A stretch of DNA of 64,000 nucleotides, from the NCBI RefSeq assembly GCF_014650335.1, contig NZ_BMUT01000008.1, positions 1 through 64,000 of the forward strand, given 5' to 3'. Positions within the stretch are counted from its first letter, which is position 1. Every line of letters begins with the position of its first letter. Below, piece by piece: positions 26,489-36,384 of this stretch. The notes under the pieces are model-generated. The model made no database searches, was not told where the DNA came from, and saw only the letters and a list, made by a program, of their open reading frames with translations. A program made the position numbers and the translations under genes. Source of the DNA: Streptomyces hiroshimensis (GTDB lineage Bacteria; Actinomycetota; Actinomycetes; Streptomycetales; Streptomycetaceae).

Positions 26489-26989
26489 TCAGGCCGTCGG
26501 GGCCACCGGCGGCAGGGCGTTGTGGACCTCGGAGAGCGCCGTGTTGAAGCGCGTGAGCAGGGAGCAGAACGCGTCCCGCTCGTCCTCGCTCCAGCCGTCC
26601 GTCACCAGCGCCATCAGCGCGCGCCGCGACGCCCGCACCTCCTCCAGGCGGGCCTTGCCGCGCGGGGAGAGCTGGAGCACGACGGCACGGCCGTCCTCGG
26701 GGTGGGAGGTGCGCTTGACCAGGCCGGTGTCGACCAGCGGCGCCACCTGGCGGGTGACGGTCGAGGAGTCGATGCCCATGCCGGCGGCGAGCGCCTTCAC
26801 CCCCATCGGACCTTCCTGGTCCAGGCGGTTGAGCAGCAGATAAGCGGCGCGGTCCATCGAGTTGCGGACCTGGCCCACGCCGCCGAGCCGCGTCTGTTCG
26901 GCGCGGCGTGCGAAGACGGCCACCTGGTGCTGGAGCGCGTCGAGGACACCTGGGGCGAGGTCGGTCGTCATGTCCGAAGGGGTGGGCAT
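26489..26989 (-). CDS. MarR-family transcriptional regulator
   Basis: A 166-residue winged-helix regulator. The DNA-binding core contains MGVKALAAGMGIDSSTVTRQ, VAPLVDTGLVKRTSHPEDGR (the wing) and AVVLQLSPRGKA, bracketed by dimerisation helices. MarR proteins commonly respond to phenolics or oxidants; the ligand is unknown here. ATG 26989 is preferred; ATG 26971 is an alternative. It is divergent from ilvA with 216 bp between them. Confidence 0.9.
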   Translation of the reverse strand: MPTPSDMTTDLAPGVLDALQHQVAVFARRAEQTRLGGVGQVRNSMDRAAYLLLNRLDQEGPMGVKALAAGMGIDSSTVTRQVAPLVDTGLVKRTSHPEDGRAVVLQLSPRGKARLEEVRASRRALMALVTDGWSEDERDAFCSLLTRFNTALSEVHNALPPVAPTA

Positions 26990-27205
26990 GGCCTGGGGCT
27001 CACTTCGTGCGTCGGGCAGGGAAGATTGGGGGACAGAGTACGCGGCCCGGAGGGTGCCTGGGCCGGTGCCGGGCAATCCGCTCCGCCGGTACCGAACAAT
27101 CCGCTCGGTATGCATCGATATGCGCTGCGATGCGTTCCGGAATCGCCCGGGCGATATGCGTCCGTTACGACGGTCGTTACGCAAACGAGCTGCAAGACTG
27201 GCCTT

Positions 27206-28498
27206 ATGGCCGCACGTGCAGCGGGCGGAACGGATGGCGCGGACCGGGACGGACCGGACGGGGCCGGCCCCCTGGCGGAGCCCCCTCGCGCGGTCGCACC
27301 GGTCACCCTGGACGACGTCCTCGGCGCCCGGAAGATCCTCTCGGGGGTCGTCCGCGCCACGCCCCTGGAGGGCAGCCGCCACCTCTCCGGCCTGATCGGC
27401 GCGCCCGTCCACCTCAAGTGCGAGAACCTCCAGCGGACCGGCTCCTTCAAGGTCCGCGGGGCGTACGCGCGGATCGCGGGGCTGGCGCGCGAGGAGCGCG
27501 CGGCGGGGGTCGTGGCCGCCAGCGCGGGCAACCATGCGCAGGGCGTGGCCCTGGCGGCCACGCTCCTGGGCGTGCGCGCCACGGTGTTCATGCCGGTCAA
27601 CGCGCCCCTGCCGAAGATCGCCGCGACCCGTTCGTACGGCGCCGGGGTGCGCCTCTACGGACAGGTGCTGGACGAGGCGCTGAGCGCCGCCCGGCAGTAC
27701 GCGCGCCGCACGGGCGCAGCCCTCGTCCACCCCTTCGACCACCCGGACGTCATCGCAGGTCAGGGCACGGTGGGCCTGGAGATCCTGGAGCAGTGCCCCG
27801 AGGTGCGCACGATCGTGGTGGCCATGGGCGGCGGCGGCCTCGCGGCCGGGATCGCGGTGGCGGTCAAGGCGCTGCGGCCGGACGTGAAGATCGTGGGCGT
27901 GCAGGCGGCCGGCGCCGCCGCGTACCCGCCGTCGCTGGCCGCCGGGCGCCCCGTGGCGGTCGCGGAGCCCGCGACGATGGCCGACGGCATCCGGGTGGCC
28001 CGCCCCGGCGCGGTGCCCTTCGCCCTGGTCCGGGAGCTGGTCGACGAGGTCCGGACGGTCTCCGAGGACGCGCTCGCCGCAGCGCTGCTGCTCTGTCTGG
28101 AGCGGGCCAAGATGGTCGTGGAGCCGGCCGGGGCCGCGCCGGTGGCGGCGCTGCTGACCGGACCCGACTCGTTCGAGGGACCGCTCGTCGCCGTGTTGTC
28201 GGGCGGCAACGTCGACCCGCTGCTGCTGCAGCACGTCCTGCGGCACGGCATGGCGGCGGCCGGCCGCTATCTGAGCCTGCGCCTGCGGCTGGCCGACCGG
28301 CCGGGGGCGCTCGCCGCCCTCCTGGAGGTGCTCTCCGCGGCCGACGCCAACGTCCTGGACGTCGGGCACATCCGCACCGACCCGCGGCTCGGCCTGACCG
28401 AGGCGGAGGTGGAGCTGCACCTGGAGACCAAGGGGCCGGGCCACTGCGAGGAAGTGCGGGCGGCCCTGCGGGCTGCGGGGTACCGGGTGACGGCCTGA
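27206..28498 (+). CDS. ilvA: Threonine ammonia-lyase with ACT domain
   Basis: A 430-residue PLP enzyme deaminating L-threonine to 2-oxobutyrate, the first isoleucine-specific step. The PLP lysine is K82 in NLQRTGSFKVRGAY. ASAGNHAQGVA, the Gly loop MGGGGLAAG and VLSGGNVDP are standard. One C-terminal ACT domain (about 345-430, YLSLRLRLADRPGALAALLE) is present, as in the short actinobacterial form. About 30 Ala/Gly/Asp-rich residues precede the conserved start, so the true N-terminus may be shorter. It is divergent from the MarR gene. Confidence 0.93.
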   Translation: MAARAAGGTDGADRDGPDGAGPLAEPPRAVAPVTLDDVLGARKILSGVVRATPLEGSRHLSGLIGAPVHLKCENLQRTGSFKVRGAYARIAGLAREERAAGVVAASAGNHAQGVALAATLLGVRATVFMPVNAPLPKIAATRSYGAGVRLYGQVLDEALSAARQYARRTGAALVHPFDHPDVIAGQGTVGLEILEQCPEVRTIVVAMGGGGLAAGIAVAVKALRPDVKIVGVQAAGAAAYPPSLAAGRPVAVAEPATMADGIRVARPGAVPFALVRELVDEVRTVSEDALAAALLLCLERAKMVVEPAGAAPVAALLTGPDSFEGPLVAVLSGGNVDPLLLQHVLRHGMAAAGRYLSLRLRLADRPGALAALLEVLSAADANVLDVGHIRTDPRLGLTEAEVELHLETKGPGHCEEVRAALRAAGYRVTA

Positions 28499-28624
28499 GG
28501 TCCCGGTGCCACTTGACCCCTGAGGCCCCGGTGCCACTTGAGCGTGGGGTACGGCGTTCACAGGGCACGACGGCTGCGCCGAACGTAAAATCGGGCAGTA
28601 CGTCACCCAGCGGGGAGAACTTCC

Positions 28625-29694
<1,070 letters not shown>

Positions 29695-29698
<4 letters not shown>

Positions 29699-30555
29699 GC
29701 GTCATCGGAACCCCAGCCTCCAGGGAGGCGGCCCTGCGGGTGCACGGCGGCATCGGCCGCTCCGTGCGCGACTCCCTGGTCGTCGCCAAGCGCAATCTGA
29801 TCCGGATGGCCCGGATCCCCGAAGTGGTCATCTTCGGGCTGATCCAGCCGATCATGTTCGTGGTGCTGTTCAGCTATGTCTTCGGCGGCTCGATCGCCGT
29901 CGGCGGCAACACGGACCCGAGCACGTACCGCCAGTTCCTCATGGCGGGCATCTTCGCCCAGACCGTCACCTTCGCCACGGCCGGCGCCGGCGCGGGCATC
30001 GCCGACGACATGCACAAGGGGCTGATCGACCGCTTCCGGTCCCTGCCCATGGCCCGCGGGGCCGTCCTCACCGGCCGCACCCTCGCCGACCTCGTCCAGA
30101 CCGCGCTCACGCTCGTCGTGCTCGCGATCGTCGCCGTGATCGTCGGCTGGCGGGTCTACAACGGCATCCCCAAGGCCCTCGCGGGCTTCGCGCTGCTGCT
30201 CCTGCTCGGCTACGCCTTCTCCTGGATCGGCGCGCTGATCGGGCTGTCGGTGCGCACCCCGGAGGCGGCCACCTCGGGCGGGCTGATCTGGCTCTTCCCG
30301 CTCACCTTCATCTCCAACGCCTTCGTGCCCGCCGACAACATGCCCACCGTGCTGCGCGTCATCGCCGAGTGGAACCCCTTCAGCGCCACGGTGCAGGCGG
30401 CGCGCGAGCTCTTCGGCAACCTGCCGGAGGGCTATCCGGTGCCGGGGGCCTGGCCGATGCAGCACCCCGTGTGGGCGTCGCTGATCTGGTCGGTGCTGAT
30501 CATCGCGCTCTTCCGGACGCTGTCGGTACGGAAGTTCCGGTCGGCGACGGCCTGA
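29695..30555 (+). CDS. ABC transporter permease (DrrB type, ABC2 family)
   Basis: A 286-residue integral membrane protein with six predicted helices. The ABC2 family features are present: LIQPIMFVVLFSYVFGG, the DMHKGLIDRFRSLPMARGAV coupling region, LLLGYAFSWIGALIGL and the late WLFPLTFISNAFVPADNMP loop. Translation is coupled to the upstream ATPase gene. A strong hairpin follows the stop. It forms an efflux system with the DrrA-like subunit. Confidence 0.94.
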
Positions 30556-30578
30556 GGGCGTTCACCGCCCGGAAAGCA

Positions 30579-30616
30579 CCGTGCCCCGTACTCCCGGGAG
30601 GGAGTACGGGGCACGG
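30579..30616. terminator. Bidirectional terminator between the ABC permease and greA
   Basis: A 17-bp perfect stem (30579-30595 with 30600-30616), loop GGGA, no U-tract, between converging genes. Confidence 0.85.
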
Positions 30617-30631
30617 TCACGTCCGTGGGGC

Positions 30632-31129
30632 TCAGCCGCTGTACGGCTTGGCCTCCAGGATGCGCACCATGGCCTTCTTGCCGTTCGGCAGCTCGTACTG
30701 GGCGTCCTCGCCGATCTTCTTGCCGTTGACGCCGGAGCCCAGCGGGGACTGCGGGGAGTACGTCTCGATGTCCGAGCTGGCGTACTCGCGGGAGGCGAGG
30801 AGGAAGTCCAGGGTGTCGTCCGCGTCGCCGTCGAAGGCGATGGTGACGACCATGCCGGGCGCGACGACGCCGGTGGCCGCCGGGGCCTCGCCGACCTTCG
30901 CGCTCTCCAGCAGCTGGGTGAGCTGGCGCACACGGAGCTCCTGCTTGCCCTGCTCCTCCTTGGCCGCGTGGTACCCGCCGTTCTCTCGCAGGTCACCCTC
31001 CTCGCGGGCCGCCGCGATCTTGGCCGCGATCTCGGTGCGAGCGGGACCAGACAGGTACTCCAGCTCGGCCTTGAGCTGGTCGTACGCCTCCTGAGTCAGC
31101 CAGGTGACGTTGTCGCTGGTCTGGGTCAC
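30632..31129 (-). CDS. greA: Transcription elongation factor GreA
   Basis: A 165-residue GreA. The N-terminal coiled coil inserts into the RNA polymerase secondary channel; its tip sequence EEGDLRENGGYHAAKEEQG keeps the acidic residues D46 and E49 needed for transcript cleavage. The C-terminal FKBP-like domain ends ILEAKPYSG. The GTG start has GAGGAG upstream. The gene is monocistronic by position, with a terminator hairpin just past its stop. Confidence 0.96.
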   Translation of the reverse strand: MTQTSDNVTWLTQEAYDQLKAELEYLSGPARTEIAAKIAAAREEGDLRENGGYHAAKEEQGKQELRVRQLTQLLESAKVGEAPAATGVVAPGMVVTIAFDGDADDTLDFLLASREYASSDIETYSPQSPLGSGVNGKKIGEDAQYELPNGKKAMVRILEAKPYSG

Positions 31130-31350
31130 AGGTGCTCCTCGTCGGTACTGGGGAATGCTTGGGGATACATCGCGATAACAAATGAACGCCCTACTCAGAA
31201 GGGTGCACCTTCAAAGCGGGGCGAAACCACGAGCCTAACAATTGGGTCGTGAAAGGGGGAAGAAGTAAACGGGACGAATCGCGCAAGAATCGCGTCAATG
31301 CAGGTCAGCGCGGTAAGGCGGAAGTGGGTGGAGCCCGCGTCGGCCGTGCG

Positions 31351-31761
31351 TCAGCGGCCGGAGGCGGCCCGGCAGCCCTCGAGCTCGGTGGCGGCGGCGT
31401 GCTTGGTGGTGCGCAGGGTGACCCGCTCGGTGAAGTGGTCCTCGCGGCGGTCGAAGGCCACGTCCTTGCGGCCGACCTCGGAGCCGTCGCTGCCGAGCGA
31501 GCGCAGGGTGCACACCCCGGCCTGATCCTTCCCCTTGCGGATCTCCACGACCGCCTGCACGGTGTCGTCCGAGATCGTCTTCGAGCGGATGAGCTGGCCG
31601 CTGACGTCCGTCTTCGTCATGTAGTGAATCCCGGACCAGGCGATCACGCCGAGCAGCCCGGCGCCGAGCACGGCACCGACGATCTTGAGCTTGCGGTCCG
31701 CACGCGCGTCCGCCGAGCGGCCGTAGCGACCGTCGGGCAGCCCTTCGCGCGCCGCAGCCAT
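31351..31761 (-). CDS. DUF4307 membrane protein
   Basis: A 136-residue protein with one membrane helix (about 25-45, KIVGAVLGAGLLGVIAWSGI) and an extracytoplasmic beta-rich domain matching DUF4307 (VQAVVEIRKGKDQAGVCTLR and ERVTLRTTKHA). Two Cys residues could form a disulfide. CGGAGGAAAG precedes the ATG. It lies between greA and mca, as in other streptomycetes. The function is unknown; conserved synteny with mca suggests nothing specific. Confidence 0.85.
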   Translation of the reverse strand: MAAAREGLPDGRYGRSADARADRKLKIVGAVLGAGLLGVIAWSGIHYMTKTDVSGQLIRSKTISDDTVQAVVEIRKGKDQAGVCTLRSLGSDGSEVGRKDVAFDRREDHFTERVTLRTTKHAAATELEGCRAASGR

Positions 31762-31823
31762 GATCTTTCCTCCGGGTCGGTGCTGGTCGGGAGAAGAGGA
31801 ATGAAACGACTCCCGCTTCGGTC

Positions 31824-31854
31824 ACTATAGGAGGCGCCCCGACACACCGATAAG
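31824..31854 (-). promoter_or_regulatory. Candidate promoter for the DUF4307 gene
   Basis: On the minus strand TATAGT (31824-31829) is a good -10 match, with a weak TTATCG about 18 bases upstream. It is about 60 bases before the start at 31761. Confidence 0.35.
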
Positions 31855-31886
31855 ACGGGCCATGACCAGTGACCGAGGACGAAGTC

Positions 31887-32756
31887 TTGACTGAGCAGCT
31901 GCGACTGATGGCCGTGCATGCCCACCCCGACGACGAGTCGAGCAAGGGCGCGGCCACGATGGCCAAGTACGTGTCCGAGGGGGTGGACGTGCTGGTGGCC
32001 ACCTGCACGGGCGGCGAGCGCGGCTCCATCCTCAACCCCAAGCTCCAGGGCGACCCGTACATCGAGGAGCACATCCACGAGGTCCGCGCCAAGGAGATGG
32101 CCGAGGCGCGCGACATCCTCGGCGTGAAGCAGGAGTGGCTGGGCTTCGTCGACTCCGGCCTGCCGGAGGGCGACCCGCTGCCGCCGCTGCCCGAGGGCTG
32201 CTTCGCCCTGCAGGACGTGGACGAGGCGGCCGGGCGGCTGGTGAAGCTCATCCGCGAGTTCCGTCCGCACGTGGTGACCACGTACGACGAGAACGGCGGC
32301 TACCCGCACCCCGACCACATCATGACCCACAAGATCACGATGGTGGCCTTCGAAGCGGCCGGCGACCCCTCGCGCTACCCCGAGGCGGGCGAGCCGTGGC
32401 AGCCGCAGAAGCTCTACTACAACCAGGGCTTCAACCGGCAGCGCACGCAGGCGCTGCACGACGCCCTGCTGGAGCGCAGCATGGAATCCCCGTACGGGGA
32501 GTGGCTGGAGCGCTGGCACACGATGGGGCGCGAGCGCACGCTGACCACGTTCGTGCCCTGCGGCGACTTCTTCGAGATCCGCGACAAGGCGCTGATCGCG
32601 CACGCCACGCAGATCGACCCGGACGGGGGCTGGTTCCGCGTCCCGCTGGACCTGCAGCGGGAGGTCTGGCCGACGGAGGAGTACGAGCTGGCGAAGTCTC
32701 TCGTCGGCACGTCCCTCCCCGAGGACGACCTCTTCGCGGGCATCCGCAACAATTGA
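31887..32756 (+). CDS. mca: Mycothiol S-conjugate amidase
   Basis: A 289-residue zinc amidase of the MshB/Mca family. It cleaves mycothiol conjugates to a mercapturic acid plus glucosaminyl-inositol, detoxifying electrophiles. Zinc ligands lie in VHAHPDDESS (His11, His13/Asp16 region) and GYPHPDHIMTH. The TTG at 31887 gives the family start MTEQLRLMAVHAHPDDE, with GAGGACGAAG upstream; a GTG at 31869 would add six residues. A small membrane protein gene begins four bases after the stop. Confidence 0.95.
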   Translation: MTEQLRLMAVHAHPDDESSKGAATMAKYVSEGVDVLVATCTGGERGSILNPKLQGDPYIEEHIHEVRAKEMAEARDILGVKQEWLGFVDSGLPEGDPLPPLPEGCFALQDVDEAAGRLVKLIREFRPHVVTTYDENGGYPHPDHIMTHKITMVAFEAAGDPSRYPEAGEPWQPQKLYYNQGFNRQRTQALHDALLERSMESPYGEWLERWHTMGRERTLTTFVPCGDFFEIRDKALIAHATQIDPDGGWFRVPLDLQREVWPTEEYELAKSLVGTSLPEDDLFAGIRNN

Positions 32757-32760
32757 CCCC

Positions 32761-32988
32761 ATGATGAGCTCCCTCGCCGCCACCCAGCTGGTGCCGCTCG
32801 CCGAAGAACTCGACAAGAACAAGGTCACCCCCGGTGTCCTCGGCTTCATCGTCTTCGCCGTCATCGGCGTGGCGGTGTGGTTCCTGATGAAGTCCATGAA
32901 CAAGCACATGAAGCGAGTGGACTTCGAGGAGGCGCCGGACGCCTCCGGCGCGGTCCGCGCCGACGAGGCGGCGGCCCCACGGGCTTGA
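32761..32988 (+). CDS. Small single-pass membrane protein downstream of mca
   Basis: A 75-residue protein with one transmembrane helix (about 24-43, PGVLGFIVFAVIGVAVWFLM), then KSMNKHMKRVDFEE and an Ala/Asp-rich tail. It begins four bases after mca and is surely cotranscribed. I recall a protein of this kind following mca in other Streptomyces. No function is known. Confidence 0.82.
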   Translation: MMSSLAATQLVPLAEELDKNKVTPGVLGFIVFAVIGVAVWFLMKSMNKHMKRVDFEEAPDASGAVRADEAAAPRA

Positions 32989-33062
32989 CGCTGCGCGCGG
33001 CTTCGACGGCTTCCTTGGCTGACGCCTGGCGGGTGCGGTCCGGCCCGGGCCGGTTCGGCCGG

Positions 33063-33377
33063 GGCCGGTTCGGCCGGGGTGGGCCCGGCACCGCCGGCGG
33101 CCGCCGTTGTACGTCTCGCCGTTGCGGCGGGAGGGATTTTGCCGCCGCAACGGTGATGAGCCATGTGCGTGCGCTTCGGCGGTGCCGAGCTGTCGCCGGC
33201 GGGCGGGTGGTGTCCGGCCTGGGCCGGTTCGGCCGGGGTGGGCCCGGCACCGCCGGTAGCCGCCGTTGTACGTCTCGCCGTTGCGGCGGGAGGGAGTCTG
33301 CCGCCGCAGCTGGGGGAGATCAGCCATGTGGGCGCGCTCTGGCGGTGGTGCCGAGCTGACGTCGGCCGACGGGGGCG
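33063..33377. repeat. 159-bp tandem intergenic repeat with internal hairpin
   Basis: Two copies, 33063-33221 and 33222 to about 33377, begin GGCCGGTTCGGCCGGGGTGG and share most of their length. Each contains CCGTTGCGGCGG; in copy 1 this pairs with CCGCCGCAACGG (33119-33130 with 33142-33153). The second copy has lost part of the right arm. A degenerate third relative lies at 46520-46600. The 508-bp gap 32989-33496 holds these repeats and no gene I can support. Confidence 0.8.
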
Positions 33378-33496
33378 TTCAGCCCGGTCGGTTCGGGGCC
33401 GGGCCCAGGCCCGGTGGTCGGCGAGGGCACCGTAGGGCCGGACACGGCCCCACGGCCACCCGCCCGGGAGGGCGCACCGTGCGCAAGGATGGGCGC

Positions 33497-35560
33497 ATGC
33501 CCAACCGCCTGGCGCACGAGACGTCCCCTTACCTCCTCCAGCACGCCGACAACCCGGTCGACTGGTGGCCGTGGTCGCCCGAGGCCTTCGACGAGGCGCG
33601 GCGCCGGAACGTGCCGGTGCTGCTGAGCGTCGGCTATTCCAGCTGCCACTGGTGTCATGTGATGGCGCACGAGTCCTTCGAGGACGACGCCACCGCGGCC
33701 CTCCTCAACGAGCACTTCGTCTCCGTCAAGGTCGACCGCGAGGAACGGCCCGACATCGACGCGGTGTACATGGAGGCCGTCCAGGCCGCCACGGGCCAGG
33801 GCGGCTGGCCCATGACGGTCTTCCTCACCCCCGAGGCCGAGCCGTTCTACTTCGGCACCTACTTCCCGCCCGCCCCCCGGCACGGCATGCCGGGCTTCCA
33901 GCAGGTCCTGGAGGGCGTGCGGGCCGCGTGGCGCGACCGCCGCGAGGAGGTCGGCCAGGTCGCCGGCCGCATCGTGCGGGAGCTGTCCGAGCGCACCCTC
34001 GCCCTGGGCGTCCCGGCGGACAAGGACGCGCCGCCGCAGGCGCCCTCCGCCGAGGACCTGCACGCCGCGCTGCTGGCGCTGACCCGCGACTTCGACGCCG
34101 TGCGCGGCGGCTTCGGCGGGGCGCCGAAGTTCCCGCCGTCCATGACGCTGGAGTTCCTGCTGCGCCACCACGCCCGTACGGGCTCCGAGGGCGCCCTGGA
34201 GATGGTGCAGGCGACCTGCGAGGCGATGGCCCGGGGCGGCATCTACGACCAGCTGGGCGGCGGATTCGCCCGCTACTCCGTCGACGCCGAGTGGGTGGTC
34301 CCGCACTTCGAGAAGATGCTCTACGACAACGCCCTGCTCTGCCGCGCCTACGCACACCTGTGGCGGGCCACGGGCTCCGAGCTCGCCCGCCGCGTCGCCC
34401 TGGAGACCGCGGACTTCCTGGTCCGCGAGATGCGCACCGACCAGGGCGGCTTCGCCTCGGCGCTGGACGCGGACAGCGACGACGGACAGGGGCGGCACGC
34501 CGAGGGCGCCTACTACGTGTGGACGCCGCAGCAGCTGCGCGACGTGCTCGGCGAGGAGGACGCCCTGCTCGCGGCGGCCCACTTCGGCGTCACCGAGGAC
34601 GGCACCTTCGAGGAGGGCGCCTCCGTCCTCCAGCTGCCCGACTCCGAGCAGCTCCTGGACGCCGGCAAGCTCGACTCCGTGCGCCGCAGGCTCCTCGCGG
34701 CGCGCGAGCAGCGGCCCCGCCCCGGCCGCGACGACAAGGTCGTGGCCGCCTGGAACGGGCTCGCGATCGCCGCGCTGGCCGAGACCGGCGCCTACTTCGA
34801 CCGGCCGGACCTCGTCCTGGCCGCCACCGACGCCGCCGACCTGCTGGTCCGTACGCACATGGACTGGCACGCCCGGCTCTTCCGCACCTCCCTGGACGGC
34901 ACGGCCGGTGCCCACGCGGGCGTCCTGGAGGACTACGGCGACGTCGCCGAGGGCTTCCTCGCGCTCAGCGCCGTCACCGGCGAGGGCGTCTGGGTGGACT
35001 TCGCGGGCCTGCTCCTGGACACGGTCCTCACCCGCTTCACCGGCGCGGACGGCACGCTCTTCGACACCGCCGACGACGCCGAGGCGCTCATCCGCCGCCC
35101 GCAGGACCCCATGGACAACGCCACCCCCTCGGGCTGGACCGCCGCCTGCGGAGCGCTGCTGACCTACGCCGCGTACACCGGCAGCAACACCCACCGCGAG
35201 GCCGCCGAGCGGGCGCTCGGCGTCGTCCGGGCGCTGGGCCCGCGCGCGCCGCGCTTCATCAGCTGGGGCCTGGCGGTGGCGGAGGCCCTGCTGGACGGGC
35301 CCCGCGAGGTCGCCGTCGTGGGGCTGCCCGACGACCCGGCCACGGCCTCCCTCCACCGCACGGCCCTGCTGTCCACGGCTCCCGGCCTCGCCGTCGCCGT
35401 CGGCGCCCCGCCGCCGGCGGGCGAGCCCACCGCCGTGGAGGTGCCGCTGCTGGCGAACCGGCCCCTGGCGGACGGACGCGCGGTCGCGTACGTCTGCCGG
35501 GGCTTCGTCTGCGACGTGCCGGCGACGGACCCGGGAACGCTGACCCAGCGCTTGAGCTGA
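33497..35560 (+). CDS. Thioredoxin-domain protein, DUF255 (YyaL/spermatogenesis-associated 20 type)
   Basis: A 687-residue protein. The N-terminal thioredoxin-like domain opens MPNRLAHETSPYLLQHADNP and carries the redox motif SSCHWCHVM (C50, C53). A long alpha/alpha-toroid follows, resembling N-acylglucosamine 2-epimerase and cellobiose epimerase folds (GIYDQLGGGFARYSVDAEW, VPHFEKMLYDNALL, FASALDADSDD). The family is widespread and its role is not established. ATG 33497 matches family starts; GTG 33479 would add six residues. It is probably cytosolic. Confidence 0.93.
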   Translation: MPNRLAHETSPYLLQHADNPVDWWPWSPEAFDEARRRNVPVLLSVGYSSCHWCHVMAHESFEDDATAALLNEHFVSVKVDREERPDIDAVYMEAVQAATGQGGWPMTVFLTPEAEPFYFGTYFPPAPRHGMPGFQQVLEGVRAAWRDRREEVGQVAGRIVRELSERTLALGVPADKDAPPQAPSAEDLHAALLALTRDFDAVRGGFGGAPKFPPSMTLEFLLRHHARTGSEGALEMVQATCEAMARGGIYDQLGGGFARYSVDAEWVVPHFEKMLYDNALLCRAYAHLWRATGSELARRVALETADFLVREMRTDQGGFASALDADSDDGQGRHAEGAYYVWTPQQLRDVLGEEDALLAAAHFGVTEDGTFEEGASVLQLPDSEQLLDAGKLDSVRRRLLAAREQRPRPGRDDKVVAAWNGLAIAALAETGAYFDRPDLVLAATDAADLLVRTHMDWHARLFRTSLDGTAGAHAGVLEDYGDVAEGFLALSAVTGEGVWVDFAGLLLDTVLTRFTGADGTLFDTADDAEALIRRPQDPMDNATPSGWTAACGALLTYAAYTGSNTHREAAERALGVVRALGPRAPRFISWGLAVAEALLDGPREVAVVGLPDDPATASLHRTALLSTAPGLAVAVGAPPPAGEPTAVEVPLLANRPLADGRAVAYVCRGFVCDVPATDPGTLTQRLS

Positions 35561-35742
35561 GGGATTCCCATGCACCTCTTCGCGACGGCCTCTCCTGGCC
35601 GGGGCAAGGGGCTCGCAGGTCCTTGAATCCGCCGCCGCGGTGCGCAACCACGACAGTGGAGTCCGGCGGTGCCGTGCAGGCCGCAGGCCGTGCGTGGCGC
35701 GCGCCCGCATAGCCGAACGGCCCGCATCGCCCGCCGCGAGGC

Positions 35743-36384
35743 CTACAGCGTCAGGCCGCGGCCCAGGACGTCCAGCGTGCGGCCGACGAGCGCGATGACG
35801 TCCTCCTGCTGGCCCTGCTCGACCCAGTGCAGGAGGGCCTCGTTCATCGCGGCGAAGATCGCGACGACGACGATGCGCACCTCGACGTCGCCGGCCGCGC
35901 GCCCCGTGCGCTCGGCCAGGACGGCGCAGAGCATGGGCCCCGACTCGCCCATGCCCTCGGCCGCCCGGCGGCGCAGCGCGGGCACCTCGCTCATGAGCCG
36001 GGCGCGCTGGCGGAACTCGTCCATGTCGTGGGCGAGGATGTGCCGCATCGAGGCCATGGCGGCATGCCGGAAGGCCTCGACCGGGGGCTCCTCCGCGGGG
36101 CGCGCCCGGAGCGCGGCCTCCAGGGCCGGGTCGTACTCGTCGGTGAGGACGATGTCTTCCTTGGTGGGGAAGTAGCGGAAGACGGTGCTGGGGGAGACGT
36201 CGGCGGCTTCCGCGATCTGGTCGACCGTCGTCGCGTCGTACCCCTGCTGCCCGTAGAGGCGGTAGGCGGCGCGGCGGATCGCCTGACGGGTCTGGATCTT
36301 CTTCCGCTCGCGCAGGCCGAGCCGGGGCCCGGTCTGCGCGACGGAAGGCGTTTCTGCGGAGGCCATGGCTGCATTCTCAGGCAT
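35743..36384 (-). CDS. TetR-family repressor of the adjacent MFS exporter
   Basis: A 213-residue regulator. The N-terminal helix-turn-helix is QAIRRAAYRLYGQQGYDATT, then VDQIAEAADVSPSTVFRYFP. The C-terminal domain would bind the inducing ligand. Its start overlaps the end of the MFS gene by 8 bases, so it is cotranscribed and translationally coupled. A 32-bp dyad over the operon promoter (37950-37981) is the likely operator. The 182-bp gap to the DUF255 gene shows no feature. Confidence 0.92.
   Translation of the reverse strand: MPENAAMASAETPSVAQTGPRLGLRERKKIQTRQAIRRAAYRLYGQQGYDATTVDQIAEAADVSPSTVFRYFPTKEDIVLTDEYDPALEAALRARPAEEPPVEAFRHAAMASMRHILAHDMDEFRQRARLMSEVPALRRRAAEGMGESGPMLCAVLAERTGRAAGDVEVRIVVVAIFAAMNEALLHWVEQGQQEDVIALVGRTLDVLGRGLTL

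Noticed and set aside
32431..33327. A long minus-strand frame with repeated RRNGETYNGG-type sequence over the tandem intergenic repeats.
   Set aside because: It is Arg/Pro-rich, has no good start, overlaps mca and its small downstream gene antisense, and its repetition simply mirrors the 159-bp DNA repeat.
35561..35742. Possible small gene or transposon remnant between the DUF255 and tetR genes.
   Set aside because: No frame shows homology or codon bias and no inverted ends were found; I see nothing to annotate.
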